Source of the DNA: DATBGS01 sp036557885
GTDB taxonomy: Bacteria > Chloroflexota > Ktedonobacteria > Ktedonobacterales > DATBGS01
Direction of reading: 5' to 3'
NCBI GenBank assembly: GCA_036557885.1
Contig: DATBGS010000138.1
Coordinates: 1-43,189, forward strand
Length of the DNA: 43,189 bases
Positions within the stretch are counted from its first letter, which is position 1. Each line of letters starts with the position of its first letter. The position numbers and the translations under genes are program-made. This document shows, one piece after another, positions 16,160 to 24,700 of the stretch. The notes below the pieces were generated by a model, which was not told the origin of the DNA, searched no databases, and saw only the letters and a list, made by a program, of their open reading frames with translations.

Positions 16160-16315
16160 GCAAGGGTGCAAGAATCATGCAGGGCTGATCGCCTCTCCAC
16201 CTCACCCAAGACCGTTGATCATTACGTCTCGGCAATCCTCTCCAAGCTGGACGTGTATTTGCGCACGCAGGTTATCACGTCTGTCTCGGCCAGTTTTCTC
16301 CTCCAATATAAGTAG
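16160..16315 (+). pseudogene. LuxR-type HTH remnant, in frame after the TPR stop codon
   Basis: Directly after the TGA of the TPR gene the same frame stays open to TAG 16313 and contains ADRLSTSPKTVDHYVSAILS, then KLDV. This is the recognition helix of a LuxR-type HTH, which usually reads LSPRTVEHHVSAILRKLGV. The first two helices (LTRREREVLRLLA-type) are missing. A nonsense change plus deletion in an ancestral TPR-LuxR gene, or the end of a separate decayed regulator, would explain it. Confidence 0.6.
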
Positions 16316-16424
16316 GCACAGCCCCCAATATAGGGAGCGCTCCCGATGTGGTAACAACTCGCGGTCGGGTATCCTTTGGAAGTAAGGATGAGGATGGTTC
16401 TCATCCATCCACAGGAGGAAAAGG

Positions 16425-16658
16425 ATGGCATGCTCACTTATTGAACGGACCTGCCCAGCCAGATCAGAAGATCAAAGTCTCGACGCGAGGGAAGTCCCAT
16501 TTGATCGGTATCTGTTCCTTGCGAGCGTTGATTCTCCCTATCCACCACACCAGGAACCAAGAATGGAGGGTGATACCATGTTGAAACTCGCAGTACGCTA
16601 TAGCCGCTATTGCCTCACCATCCTGGCGAGCATTGGCTTCAGGATTGCCCTGAACTAG
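16425..16658 (+). CDS. small peptide gene with hydrophobic C-terminal segment (77 aa, or 26 aa from an internal start)
   Basis: ATG 16425 is preceded by an excellent GGAGG (16414-16418) and opens a 77-codon frame. A second in-frame ATG at 16578 also has its own GGAGGG element and would give a 26-residue peptide starting MLKLAVRYSRYC and ending GFRIALN: basic at the N-terminus, hydrophobic in the middle, with one Cys. The size and character of the short form resemble exported signalling-peptide precursors. It lies between a TPR protein gene and a gene pair for an adenylate-forming enzyme and a presenilin-like membrane protease. No family is recognised and codon evidence is thin. Confidence 0.4.
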   Translation: MACSLIERTCPARSEDQSLDAREVPFDRYLFLASVDSPYPPHQEPRMEGDTMLKLAVRYSRYCLTILASIGFRIALN

Positions 16659-16673
16659 GACTGTTTCACGGAT

Positions 16674-16701
16674 GCCTCCGATTGGACGGCCCAACGGAGG
16701 C
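16674..16701 (+). terminator. hairpin after the small peptide gene
   Basis: GCCTCCG (16674-16680) pairs with CGGAGGC (16695-16701), and the inner TTGG (16682-16685) pairs with CCAA (16691-16694) across one bulged A. The loop is ACGGC. It lies 16 bp after the small gene's stop codon and has no U run. Confidence 0.45.
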
Positions 16702-16797
16702 ACCTCTCTCCTCCATCGTGCCTTGTGTCCCTGGCCGCTTTGTTGAATGATCAATGGTTCTCTGTACGCTATAGAAGGCAAGTAGTATTAGGGCGGG

Positions 16798-16844
16798 AAA
16801 CCACCAGGAACCAACAACTCCTTTCTTCTCGCGCCTGGTGGTTT
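16798..16844 (+). terminator. terminator-like hairpin just upstream of the adenylate-forming enzyme gene
   Basis: AAACCACCAGG (16798-16808) pairs exactly with CCTGGTGGTTT (16834-16844), followed by TGCTTAT. The 25-nt loop is long for a simple terminator. Placed 38 bp before the start codon at 16883, it could be a leader attenuator. Confidence 0.45.
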
Positions 16845-16882
16845 TGCTTATCTGGCGTTTCCCAAAGGGAGAAGGACGACTC

Positions 16883-18400
16883 ATGCTTGAAGCGGGACTT
16901 GCCCAACTGCGCTTCGCTGCCTCCATTCTCTTCGGCACGCGCTTCTCCTTGTGGTCACTCGACCAACTCATTGCCGCATTGCAGGCGACGCAACGCGAAT
17001 TTGGGTTTCTTGGCGCGGAAGGAAGAGAGCTGCTAGGGAGTCCACAACTCGATGAGGAGACGCGCCGGGCGATGCAACTGCGCCGCTTCCGCTCACAAGC
17101 GGTGCGAGCCGCGCATGAAACCCGGTATTATCAACAGCTCTTTGAGCGCCTTGGCCTTGATCCGGGGCGCATACGGTATGAGGAGATAGCCCGTCTGCCG
17201 CTCACTTCCAAAGCCGACCTGCGCCGTGATCCAGAGGCGTTTGTGTGCCGCAAGGCTCACCCCTTTCTGCGAGTCCTCACGACGGGGACGACAGGATGGC
17301 CTACCAGTGTCGCGTTCTCGACGTATGAATTGCGGGTCTATGCTGCCCTCACTGCCATTTCTGCCCTGTTCAGTGGGGAGTTGACCTCGGAGGACATCAT
17401 CCAACTGAGTACCAGTTCGCGGGGAATGCTGGGCAATGCCTGCCTGGTGGGTGCTGGTGCCCACCTGGGAGCGCTGGTCTATCTGGCTGGGGTCACGGAG
17501 CCTGCTCATGCCCTGGCGCTGCTGGCTGAAAAGCATCACCTGGCTGGCAAGAAGACCCGCACAAGCGTTCTCTACACCTATCCCTCGTATCTGGGAGCGC
17601 TGATTGAGTGTGGTCTGGCCCTGGGGTATCGCCCGTCTGATTTCGGACTGGAGCGGATTTTCGTGGGTGGCGAAATCGTCACCGAGGGCCTTAAAGTGCG
17701 CAGCCAGCAACTCTTTGGGGATGCCCGCGTGATCGAAGGCGGATACGGGATGACGGAGATTTGGCCCTTTGGCGGGCAACTTTGTGAGCAGGGGCACCTG
17801 CATTTCGAGGTGTCCCAGGGTTTCCTGGAGGTAGCGAATCTGGGGACATCCGCTCCGGCGCTGGCAGGAGAAACTGGCACTCTTGTTGCGACCCCGTTTT
17901 ACCCCTACCGTGAAACCACCCTGCTGCTGCGCTATGGGACGGGGGACGTGGTGCAGAGGCTGGCTGAGCCGCTCACCTGTCGCCTGCGCCATCTGCCTGC
18001 GACCAGTCGGCTGCTGGGCAAGGTTGCGCTCTCGGTGCAGCATGGGCGCGGGTGGACCTACCCGCGCCAGTTGGCCGAGGCACTAGAATCCCTCGAAGAG
18101 GTGCCGCTGCCGGCACGCTATGGCTACTGGGCGGTTCCAGGAGGGGTGGCTGTAGAGGTGGTTGTGAGGGAGGCAACACAGCAGGTACGCCGCCACATCG
18201 AGACTGGCCTGGAGGAGCAAGGCGTGCCTCTCCAGGCATTGCACCTGCGGGAGGACCGCAGCCAGTTGCAGCACCCGATGCCCTTGCGAGGAGATCTGCG
18301 AGAGCACACATTCGGCCCACTGACTCTGGACCACCCGCTGTCGAGTGAGCGGAGCGTATTCCCCCAGGCAGCAGAGGCCATGCTCAAAGGAGCACTATAA
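16883..18400 (+). CDS. phenylacetate-CoA ligase/coenzyme F390 synthetase-like adenylate-forming enzyme
   Basis: The product is 505 aa from ATG 16883 behind GGGAGAAGGA; the frame is open from 16838, but that start lies in a hairpin. ANL-superfamily motifs are visible: the phosphate-binding loop TTGTTGWPTS (residues 133-142) and the adenylate-binding GYGMTE (287-292). The pattern YYQQLFERLGLDPGRIRYEE, then LPLTSKADLRRDP, is the N-terminal signature of the PaaK/F390-synthetase branch. The C-terminal lid domain is short and divergent. The enzyme should activate a carboxylate as an acyl-AMP, with unknown acceptor. It ends one base before the presenilin-like gene (TAA-G-ATG), so the two are surely co-translated. 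Members of this branch also occur in peptide and secondary-metabolite clusters. Confidence 0.8.
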   Translation: MLEAGLAQLRFAASILFGTRFSLWSLDQLIAALQATQREFGFLGAEGRELLGSPQLDEETRRAMQLRRFRSQAVRAAHETRYYQQLFERLGLDPGRIRYEEIARLPLTSKADLRRDPEAFVCRKAHPFLRVLTTGTTGWPTSVAFSTYELRVYAALTAISALFSGELTSEDIIQLSTSSRGMLGNACLVGAGAHLGALVYLAGVTEPAHALALLAEKHHLAGKKTRTSVLYTYPSYLGALIECGLALGYRPSDFGLERIFVGGEIVTEGLKVRSQQLFGDARVIEGGYGMTEIWPFGGQLCEQGHLHFEVSQGFLEVANLGTSAPALAGETGTLVATPFYPYRETTLLLRYGTGDVVQRLAEPLTCRLRHLPATSRLLGKVALSVQHGRGWTYPRQLAEALESLEEVPLPARYGYWAVPGGVAVEVVVREATQQVRRHIETGLEEQGVPLQALHLREDRSQLQHPMPLRGDLREHTFGPLTLDHPLSSERSVFPQAAEAMLKGAL

Positions 18401-18401
18401 G

Positions 18402-19265
18402 ATGCTTCAGCTCTCCTCTTCTCTCGTCCTGGGATACGTCGCCTGCGGGCTGGTGTGCAGTTGGGTCTACTTCCGGCGCTATCAGGTCAGCCGCCCGCCC
18501 GTCGGGGTCTTCAATGGGCGCGATCTGGCTCTCATGGTTCCCTTACTCATCCTCGTCCCATTGCTCTATCTCCTCCTGCCCCTCTGGCTCACGGCAGCAC
18601 TCTGGCTGCTCGTAACTCTCAGCATCCTCTCCTTCACCTGGGAGCCGCTGTTGCCGACACGCTGGTCCATCTGGCTGGTAGCCGTGACGCTCCTCGCCAG
18701 CGATTGCGGGGTCGCCTTCATGGGGACGAGGCAAAACGCCTTCTTTGCGGTCAACGATTTTGCCGTGCTAGTGATTGTCGTGGGGATAACCAACCTCTGG
18801 GCGCAAAGCGGCATGAAGGCCCGCGACACAGCCCTGTTGGCGCTCCTGTTGGCGCCCTATGATTTCATCACCACCATCCAACTGCCGCTGATGAGTGAGC
18901 TACTCACCCGGTTATCCGCTCTGCCCCTGGCTCCCCTGGTAGCCTGGAGCAGTGGGCACACGCTGCCAAGCATCGGCCTGGGAGATCTGCTGCTGGCAGG
19001 CGTATTTCCGCTGGTCATGCGCAAAGCCTTCGGGCGACTGGCTGGGCTGGTCGCGCTGGGGCTTGCCCTGGCGACGATTGGCGTCCTGCTGGCGCTGCCT
19101 TTGCAGGGAGGGTTCCCGCTGATGGTGGTCCTCGGACCACTGATGGGGCTGCAATACCTCTCTTGGAGGAGACGAGGCCCGGAACGGACGACCGGGCGCT
19201 ACCTGCTGGAGGAGCCAATGCCGCCACGCAAGGCACCTTGCACGCTGCGCCAGGAGACGCGCTAG
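18402..19265 (+). CDS. polytopic membrane protein with presenilin/SPP-like GxGD aspartyl protease signature
   Basis: The product is 287 aa from ATG 18402, eight bases after AAAGGAG within the end of the preceding gene. About nine hydrophobic segments are visible (roughly residues 7-24, 43-60, 61-80, 88-107, 113-133, 142-160, 190-208, 212-232, 236-254). Segment 6 contains Y153-D154, segment 7 contains G192-L-G-D195, and the last segment starts GGFPLMVVLGPL (236-247). Presenilins and signal peptide peptidases have exactly this order: YD in TM6, GxGD in TM7 and PAL in TM9, with two Asp residues forming the active site. Archaeal homologues have similar size and spacing. The assignment rests on motifs and topology only. 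The likely substrate would be a transmembrane peptide, possibly the small product at 16425-16658. The C-terminus is basic and cytosolic. Confidence 0.6.
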   Translation: MLQLSSSLVLGYVACGLVCSWVYFRRYQVSRPPVGVFNGRDLALMVPLLILVPLLYLLLPLWLTAALWLLVTLSILSFTWEPLLPTRWSIWLVAVTLLASDCGVAFMGTRQNAFFAVNDFAVLVIVVGITNLWAQSGMKARDTALLALLLAPYDFITTIQLPLMSELLTRLSALPLAPLVAWSSGHTLPSIGLGDLLLAGVFPLVMRKAFGRLAGLVALGLALATIGVLLALPLQGGFPLMVVLGPLMGLQYLSWRRRGPERTTGRYLLEEPMPPRKAPCTLRQETR

Positions 19266-19338
19266 CTCCCGGTTTCACTGGTCAAAGGCGAACTGATTGC
19301 CGTCTTCTCCAGGGGCGCCCTGTTCTTCTGAGCGCCAA

Positions 19339-20235
19339 TCACGCTTCTTCGCCCTCGACTGGCGCGGATGATTTATCCAAAAACTGCGCCCCTGGTGCTT
19401 GCGGAGGCTCGGCGTGCCCCGTGCTCGGCTGAGGCGCGGCCTGCTCGCCTGAGCGGGCGCGGTGGACCGAGAGGATGCGCACGGGTTCAGTGAAGCCTTT
19501 GAGTTCGGCTGTGCCCCAGGGATGATAGGCCAGGCCGTCTACCCGGCGCGCTAGATGGGTGACGATTTCGCTGACGAGAATCTCACCCGCCCCTGCCACG
19601 CTACAGAGTCGCGCGGCCAGATTGAGTGCCACACCCCGATAGCCACCCTCCACCGGCACGGCTTCTCCTGCGTCGAGGCCAATGCCGACCGGGAGAGGAA
19701 GCTTCAGGTTTTCTTTGGTCGCCTGGATGAAGTGGTCCTGCATGGTCACTGCGGCCTGGAGCGCCTGGCGCACCGAGCTAAAGCAGGCCAGCGCCTCATC
19801 GCCGCGCAGTTCGATGAGGTGGCCGTGCCAAATCGTGACGGCTTCGCGCACCAGCGTAGCAAAACGGGTGGTCAATCTGGCAGCAGCCTCATCGCCATTG
19901 TCCAGGGTGAAGCGGGTATAGCCGCGCACATCGGCAATCAAAAAGACCAGGATGTCGGGAAGCCCTTGAGCAGGAGGCGCGTGCTCACCGGATGCGGACG
20001 AACCCAGCGGAGCGGCGGCAAAAAAATTTGCGCGTTCCTGGTCATCCAGCCCCAGGAAATTTGCCAGACGCTCAAGCACCTCTGGGGTTGCCGGGAGGTG
20101 CACGCCAGACTCCAGGCGCGAGAGCACATCGGCAGTGGTTCTGGTCCATTTCGCTAGCTTTTCTGAGGTCAAACCGCTGTTCAAGCGATACTGACGCAGC
20201 AAGTTCCCGAAGCTCTGTTTGGGCGGTGTACTCAT
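19339..20235 (-). CDS. XRE-type HTH fused to class III nucleotide cyclase domain
   Basis: The product is 298 aa from ATG 20235 behind AGAGGAGAG. Residues 9-65 form an XRE helix-turn-helix (FGNLLRQYRLNSGLTSEKLA). Residues 95-255 form a class III adenylate/guanylate cyclase domain: metal-ligand D102 in IADVRGYTRF, D146 in ELRGDEALACF, and the transition-state pair N205/R209 in NLAARL. At the base-specifying positions I see E142 rather than Lys and G198 rather than Asp. Either the nucleotide specificity is unusual or the domain acts as a nucleotide sensor. The protein has no membrane segment. It is convergent with the presenilin-like gene (73 bp between stops). HTH-cyclase fusions appear to be a feature of Chloroflexota and actinobacteria. 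Confidence 0.85.
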   Translation of the reverse strand: MSTPPKQSFGNLLRQYRLNSGLTSEKLAKWTRTTADVLSRLESGVHLPATPEVLERLANFLGLDDQERANFFAAAPLGSSASGEHAPPAQGLPDILVFLIADVRGYTRFTLDNGDEAAARLTTRFATLVREAVTIWHGHLIELRGDEALACFSSVRQALQAAVTMQDHFIQATKENLKLPLPVGIGLDAGEAVPVEGGYRGVALNLAARLCSVAGAGEILVSEIVTHLARRVDGLAYHPWGTAELKGFTEPVRILSVHRARSGEQAAPQPSTGHAEPPQAPGAQFLDKSSAPVEGEEA

Positions 20236-20362
20236 CGCTCTCTCCTCTGCTGCCTTCTATGATTTGCGCGTGCGGTGGGGATGAGGTGGAAGGTTCCGAA
20301 TGCAGCAATTGATGCTGAGGGTGGCATGCTGCGCTCCCGCACCGATCTATCTGAATCAGCAT

Positions 20363-21559
20363 TCAGTACACGATGGTCACACGCTGCCCACTGCGCGCTG
20401 ATTCCACAATGGCATCAGCCACGACGGAGGCCCGATAGCCATCCTCGAAGTCTGCCCCCAAAGGCGCAACTGATTTCCCGGCCACAACGGCTTCAAAGAA
20501 GTGTTTGATCTCATGGACAAAGGTATGTTCCCAGCCAATGATGTGCCCCTGCGGCCACCACGCGCCAACAAGCGGGTGAGTGCTTTCGGTGACAAGCACC
20601 TGCCGAAACCCCTGTGAATCAGCGATTCGCTCTTCTTCCGGCAGATAGACTTCTAATTCGTTCAGACGCTCCATGTTGAAGGCCAGCGAGCCTTTTTCCC
20701 CGTTGATCTCCAGTGCCTGGTGGTTCCTGCGTCCGCGTGCAAAGCGGGTCGCTTCCAGGGTGCCGATGGCCCCATCGGCAAATGTCAGGGTCGCCGCAAA
20801 CGCATCATCAACCGTGACCTGCTCTTTGCCACCATCTGCCGTAGATCGCTCAGGAATAAAGGTTGCGGTGTTTGCGCTGATCGTCGCTGGCTCGCCCACC
20901 AGAAAGCGCGCGAGATCTATGATATGCGTGCCAAGATCGCTAATCGCGCCAGTTCCTGCTGCCTCTGCATCCATCCGCCAGACCATTGGAAAGGCCGGAT
21001 CGGTAATCCACTCTTGCAGATAGCGGGCGCGGAAATGATAGATGCGCCCCAGGCGACCTGCCTGAATGATCTCTCGCGCCAGACGAATGGCTGGCACAAA
21101 GCGATAATTAAAGGCGCACATATGTACAATGCCAGCCTGTCGTGCCGCCTCCCACATCAGCTTCGCCTCGGCAGCGTTGCGGCCCAACGGTTTTTCGCAA
21201 ATGATATGCTTGCCCGCTCGCGCAGCAGCAATACAGGATTCAGCATGCAGGTTATTGGGCGCGCCATTATCGAACACCTGAATGTCAGGATCATCAATCA
21301 GCGCGTGCCAGTCAGTCACCGCCTTTTCATAGCCATATCTCTGCGCGGCGGCCTCCACTCGCTCTTGATTACGGCCAGCAATGGCAACCAGCCTGGCTCG
21401 CGCAGGGGGAGGCGTATAAATGTAGTCCAGTTTCTTGAAGGCATTTGTGTGTGCTTTGCCCATAAAGGCATAGCCCAGCATGCCCACTCCAAGCGTTGGC
21501 ACCTCACCTGCTGCGTGCTCACCATCGCCCATTGTCAAAAATCCGACACGATCAGGCAT
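20363..21559 (-). CDS. Gfo/Idh/MocA-family NAD(P)-dependent dehydrogenase
   Basis: The product is 398 aa from ATG 21559 behind AGGAGGAGC. The Rossmann fold begins at about residue 23 with LGVGMLGYAFMGKAHTNAF, followed by VAIAGRNQERVEAAAQRYG. The catalytic C-E-K-P segment (ICEKPLGRNAAEAKLMWEAA) and the substrate His region (SDLGTHIIDLARFLVG) are present. The enzyme should oxidise or reduce a sugar, inositol or sugar-derived hydroxyl group in the cytosol. It lies 209 bp after the glycosyltransferase of the large minus-strand operon and may have its own promoter. A role in supplying or degrading the sugars handled by nearby enzymes is an inference. Confidence 0.85.
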   Translation of the reverse strand: MPDRVGFLTMGDGEHAAGEVPTLGVGMLGYAFMGKAHTNAFKKLDYIYTPPPARARLVAIAGRNQERVEAAAQRYGYEKAVTDWHALIDDPDIQVFDNGAPNNLHAESCIAAARAGKHIICEKPLGRNAAEAKLMWEAARQAGIVHMCAFNYRFVPAIRLAREIIQAGRLGRIYHFRARYLQEWITDPAFPMVWRMDAEAAGTGAISDLGTHIIDLARFLVGEPATISANTATFIPERSTADGGKEQVTVDDAFAATLTFADGAIGTLEATRFARGRRNHQALEINGEKGSLAFNMERLNELEVYLPEEERIADSQGFRQVLVTESTHPLVGAWWPQGHIIGWEHTFVHEIKHFFEAVVAGKSVAPLGADFEDGYRASVVADAIVESARSGQRVTIVY

Positions 21560-21768
21560 ATCCTGCTCCTCCTAGCACTCCACTGGCTAGTATAGCCCCT
21601 GCTTTCTCACTCGTCAACGTTTCAGCCAGGGTGTTCTGGGAAGCTGTGCACAGTAATGTGGCATACTTAGCGCCTTGCTGTGAAAGGTTCAGTGTGACAA
21701 CTGGCTGCCTGGATTTTTCTGGTGACCGAGAGGTGCCAGGGAGGAAGGTATCGGTCTAAAATTGCCCA

Positions 21769-24700
21769 TCAATCGCTGTCGACATAGAGCGTAATCACCT
21801 GCGAACGGATCACCTGATAAATCTGAATTTGCGTTCCGTCCTGAAGGGAACCGAATGATACGCGCAACGTCGTGTGATGGAGTGCTTCGTTCAAGAGGAT
21901 GAAGTGTCGGTCTGTGCGTATCTCCTTGAGCATACCAGGATCAACTATGAGAAAATCAATGTTTTGCCAATCCTCATTCAATTGTCCCTGGGCAATTGCC
22001 GGGTCCAGCGCGGCGTTGGTATAGATCTGGGCTTTGGTAAAAGGCGTTCCGCCGCCTACAGCCATACCTTGAGGATCGAGGAGATCGGCATAGAGGTAGC
22101 TATTTGTGATGATGACCGCGCTGCGAGGGACGTTATCACGCACCCATGTCATCGCTTGCTGCTGCGACTCAGACCCATTCAGAGCCAGGAATGGCTGCGC
22201 GTGCTGGATGCCTGATGGCACCAGTGCCCCAACCAGCACAAAGAACAGGAACACACGGGAAAGGTCAAAGCCAATGTGCCGTGTCAGCCAGCGCAGGGGT
22301 GTGTTCAGTGCCAGGGCGATATTCATCGCAAAAAAGGGCAGCAGCGGCACAATCAAATAAGGATACCAGGTAGTATTAACGATCAGAACGGCCCAAAACG
22401 TCATGCCTAGCAGCGCGCAAAGCCTCTGGAAGCGGTTGACTGTTCCACCCAGAAGATTGAGAAACATCGCGCCAGTTCCCACTGCAATGAGCAGCGGGTC
22501 AGCCTGTAGCCAGGTCTGCCAGATAGTGTTTGATTGCTGGTTTGCCAGGGGTGCCTGTGTCTTCAGCAAAAACGTGATGATCCGCCCTGGGTCTGCAAGC
22601 GGATTGCCTAAAGGCAGGAATGCGCTCTTCAGCGTCAACGAAAACGCTCCGAGCAGACTCGGATGCGCCAGTGGATTATCAGACGGCAGGAACTCGCTCC
22701 TGAGCACCGCCAGCAAGACATAAACGGAAGTGATTGCCAGAGTGACGTAGGCAAAGGCTACCAGTGAGAACTTGCGCTGGAAGGAGGTCGCAAAGAGCGA
22801 AACCGCGTAGAGCATCACCGGCAGGAAAATGAGGAACATGCCATCGCTGAGGATTGCAATGCCCAATGCTGCTGCTGCCAGCATAAACGTCCTCAGCCTG
22901 CTGTTGCTGGTTGTCACCAGCCAGAGCGAGAGGAGCAGCCAGAAAATAGCTATGTTATAGAGTAACACCTGGTCCCGATAGAGCAGACTCAAAGGGGAGA
23001 GTGTGTAGAGCAGCAGCGCCAGCAAGGCCGCGCTGCGGCTGCCGCTCAAGCGGTTGGTGATCAGGTAGATCAAAAGCGAGCTGGCTGCCGCCAGGAGAAG
23101 CATCAACACCCGCCCGCTGTTGATGGCATTCCCAAAGCTGGCAATGCCTCCGGTCAGCCGTGCCCAGCCCGCAATCTGTATCCAGCCCAGAGGAGGCTGG
23201 CTATAGTCATACAGATACGGTGTGATCTTTCCCTGCAAGATGGCCTGGGCATTTGCCATCAGCGTTCCCTCGTCAGCGGTATAGGTGGCGTGAAACATAT
23301 GGAGGGCTTGGAACGCCAGCGATGCGCCCAAAATCAGCGCGATCACCAATCCCTCCAGCCAGCCAGGAAGAGGAATCTCGCGACGCTGAGTTACAGAAGC
23401 TGCATAGGCGGTAGCCCTCCCTGGCAGAACGTTCGGCGTTGCGAGAAGGCTGCTCCCCGCGACTGGCAATGCCAGGGAGTCAGCTTGCGGGCGCGGTGCG
23501 AACGCATGCACAAAAAAGTTGGCTCTGCGTACCAGGGTCAGACTGGCAGTGGAGTCTTGCGCTTTTTCTGGTGGCCGAAAGGCGTGTGGTGCAGGAAGTG
23601 ATGCGGGCACCTGCGACCCAGGAGCATTCGCCTTATGCTGCCCGATATGCGCGGTCTTCTCCCAGTTTGCTGCTCCCCGGACCTGACGCCACATGGCGCG
23701 TATTGCCCCAATTCCAAGCAGCCATTGATACGGAAGAAAGGCGATCAGCAGCGTCACAGCCTCGCGCCATTTCCATTTGCGATGATGCACTTTGACAAAC
23801 TCATGCAGCCCTGCCAGGTCAATAAACATCGCCAGAATGAAACAGTAAAACGGCATAAAGGTCAGGACGGCAATCCAGAGGGGCAGTTTGATAAACAACA
23901 ACATCAGGATGGATACGGGGATCATCACGGTAAAGAATGCCAGTATCTCTGGCAGCAGCAGCACGTATAGAGCTAGCAGCTTCTGGGAAGGCTTCTCCAA
24001 TTTGAGCCAGCGCCCGCTCAAGAGAATCTGGATAAAGCCCTGATTCCAGCGCGTGCGCTGCTTGATAAACTGCTTGATAGTAGGAGGGGTTTCTTCTTTG
24101 GTGACGAACGCATCATCGTAGAGAATCCGCACGTTGGCTCTGGCGATGCACAGCCGTATCCCCAGGTCGGCGTCTTCGGTCAGCGTGGTGTGGTCCCACC
24201 CGCCCAGGTGTTCCAGCAATCGTCGGCGCAGAAAGACCGTGTTGCCGCCTAGCGGCGTCATCCCGCAGCGTGCAAAGAAATGCAGCGACGACTTGAACCA
24301 GAAAAAGTATTCCAGGACGTTGAGAAAACAGAACCATTTGGTGTTATGGTTCATAAGCTGAACGCCGCTCTGGACGACATCCACAGACTCGTCCAGGAAA
24401 ATGGTATTCATCACCTGCAAAATATCGGGGTGTGGCTCATCCTCGGCATCAAAAATAGTGACAATATCGCCTGTTGCCACCTTCAAACCCAGGTTAAGCT
24501 GGTGCGGCTTTCCACCATGTTTGTCGTTGGTGACGAGCAATTGGACATTGGGCGCGCGCAACTGTTTGAGCTTTTCCCGCGTTACTTGGATGGTCCCTGG
24601 GTCGTGTTCGCGCAGCAACGCCAGCACCTGCACCAGATGCTTTGGATAGTTCAGATCATAGACCTTCTGAATTGTCTCGGCGTAGAGTGCTTCCTCATGG

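Noticed and set aside
16548..16814. Direct repeats CACCAGGAACCAA (16548 and 16802) and GTACGCTATAG (near 16592 and 16764)
   Set aside because: The two repeat pairs are in opposite order and the surrounding sequence does not align, so a tandem duplication is not supported.
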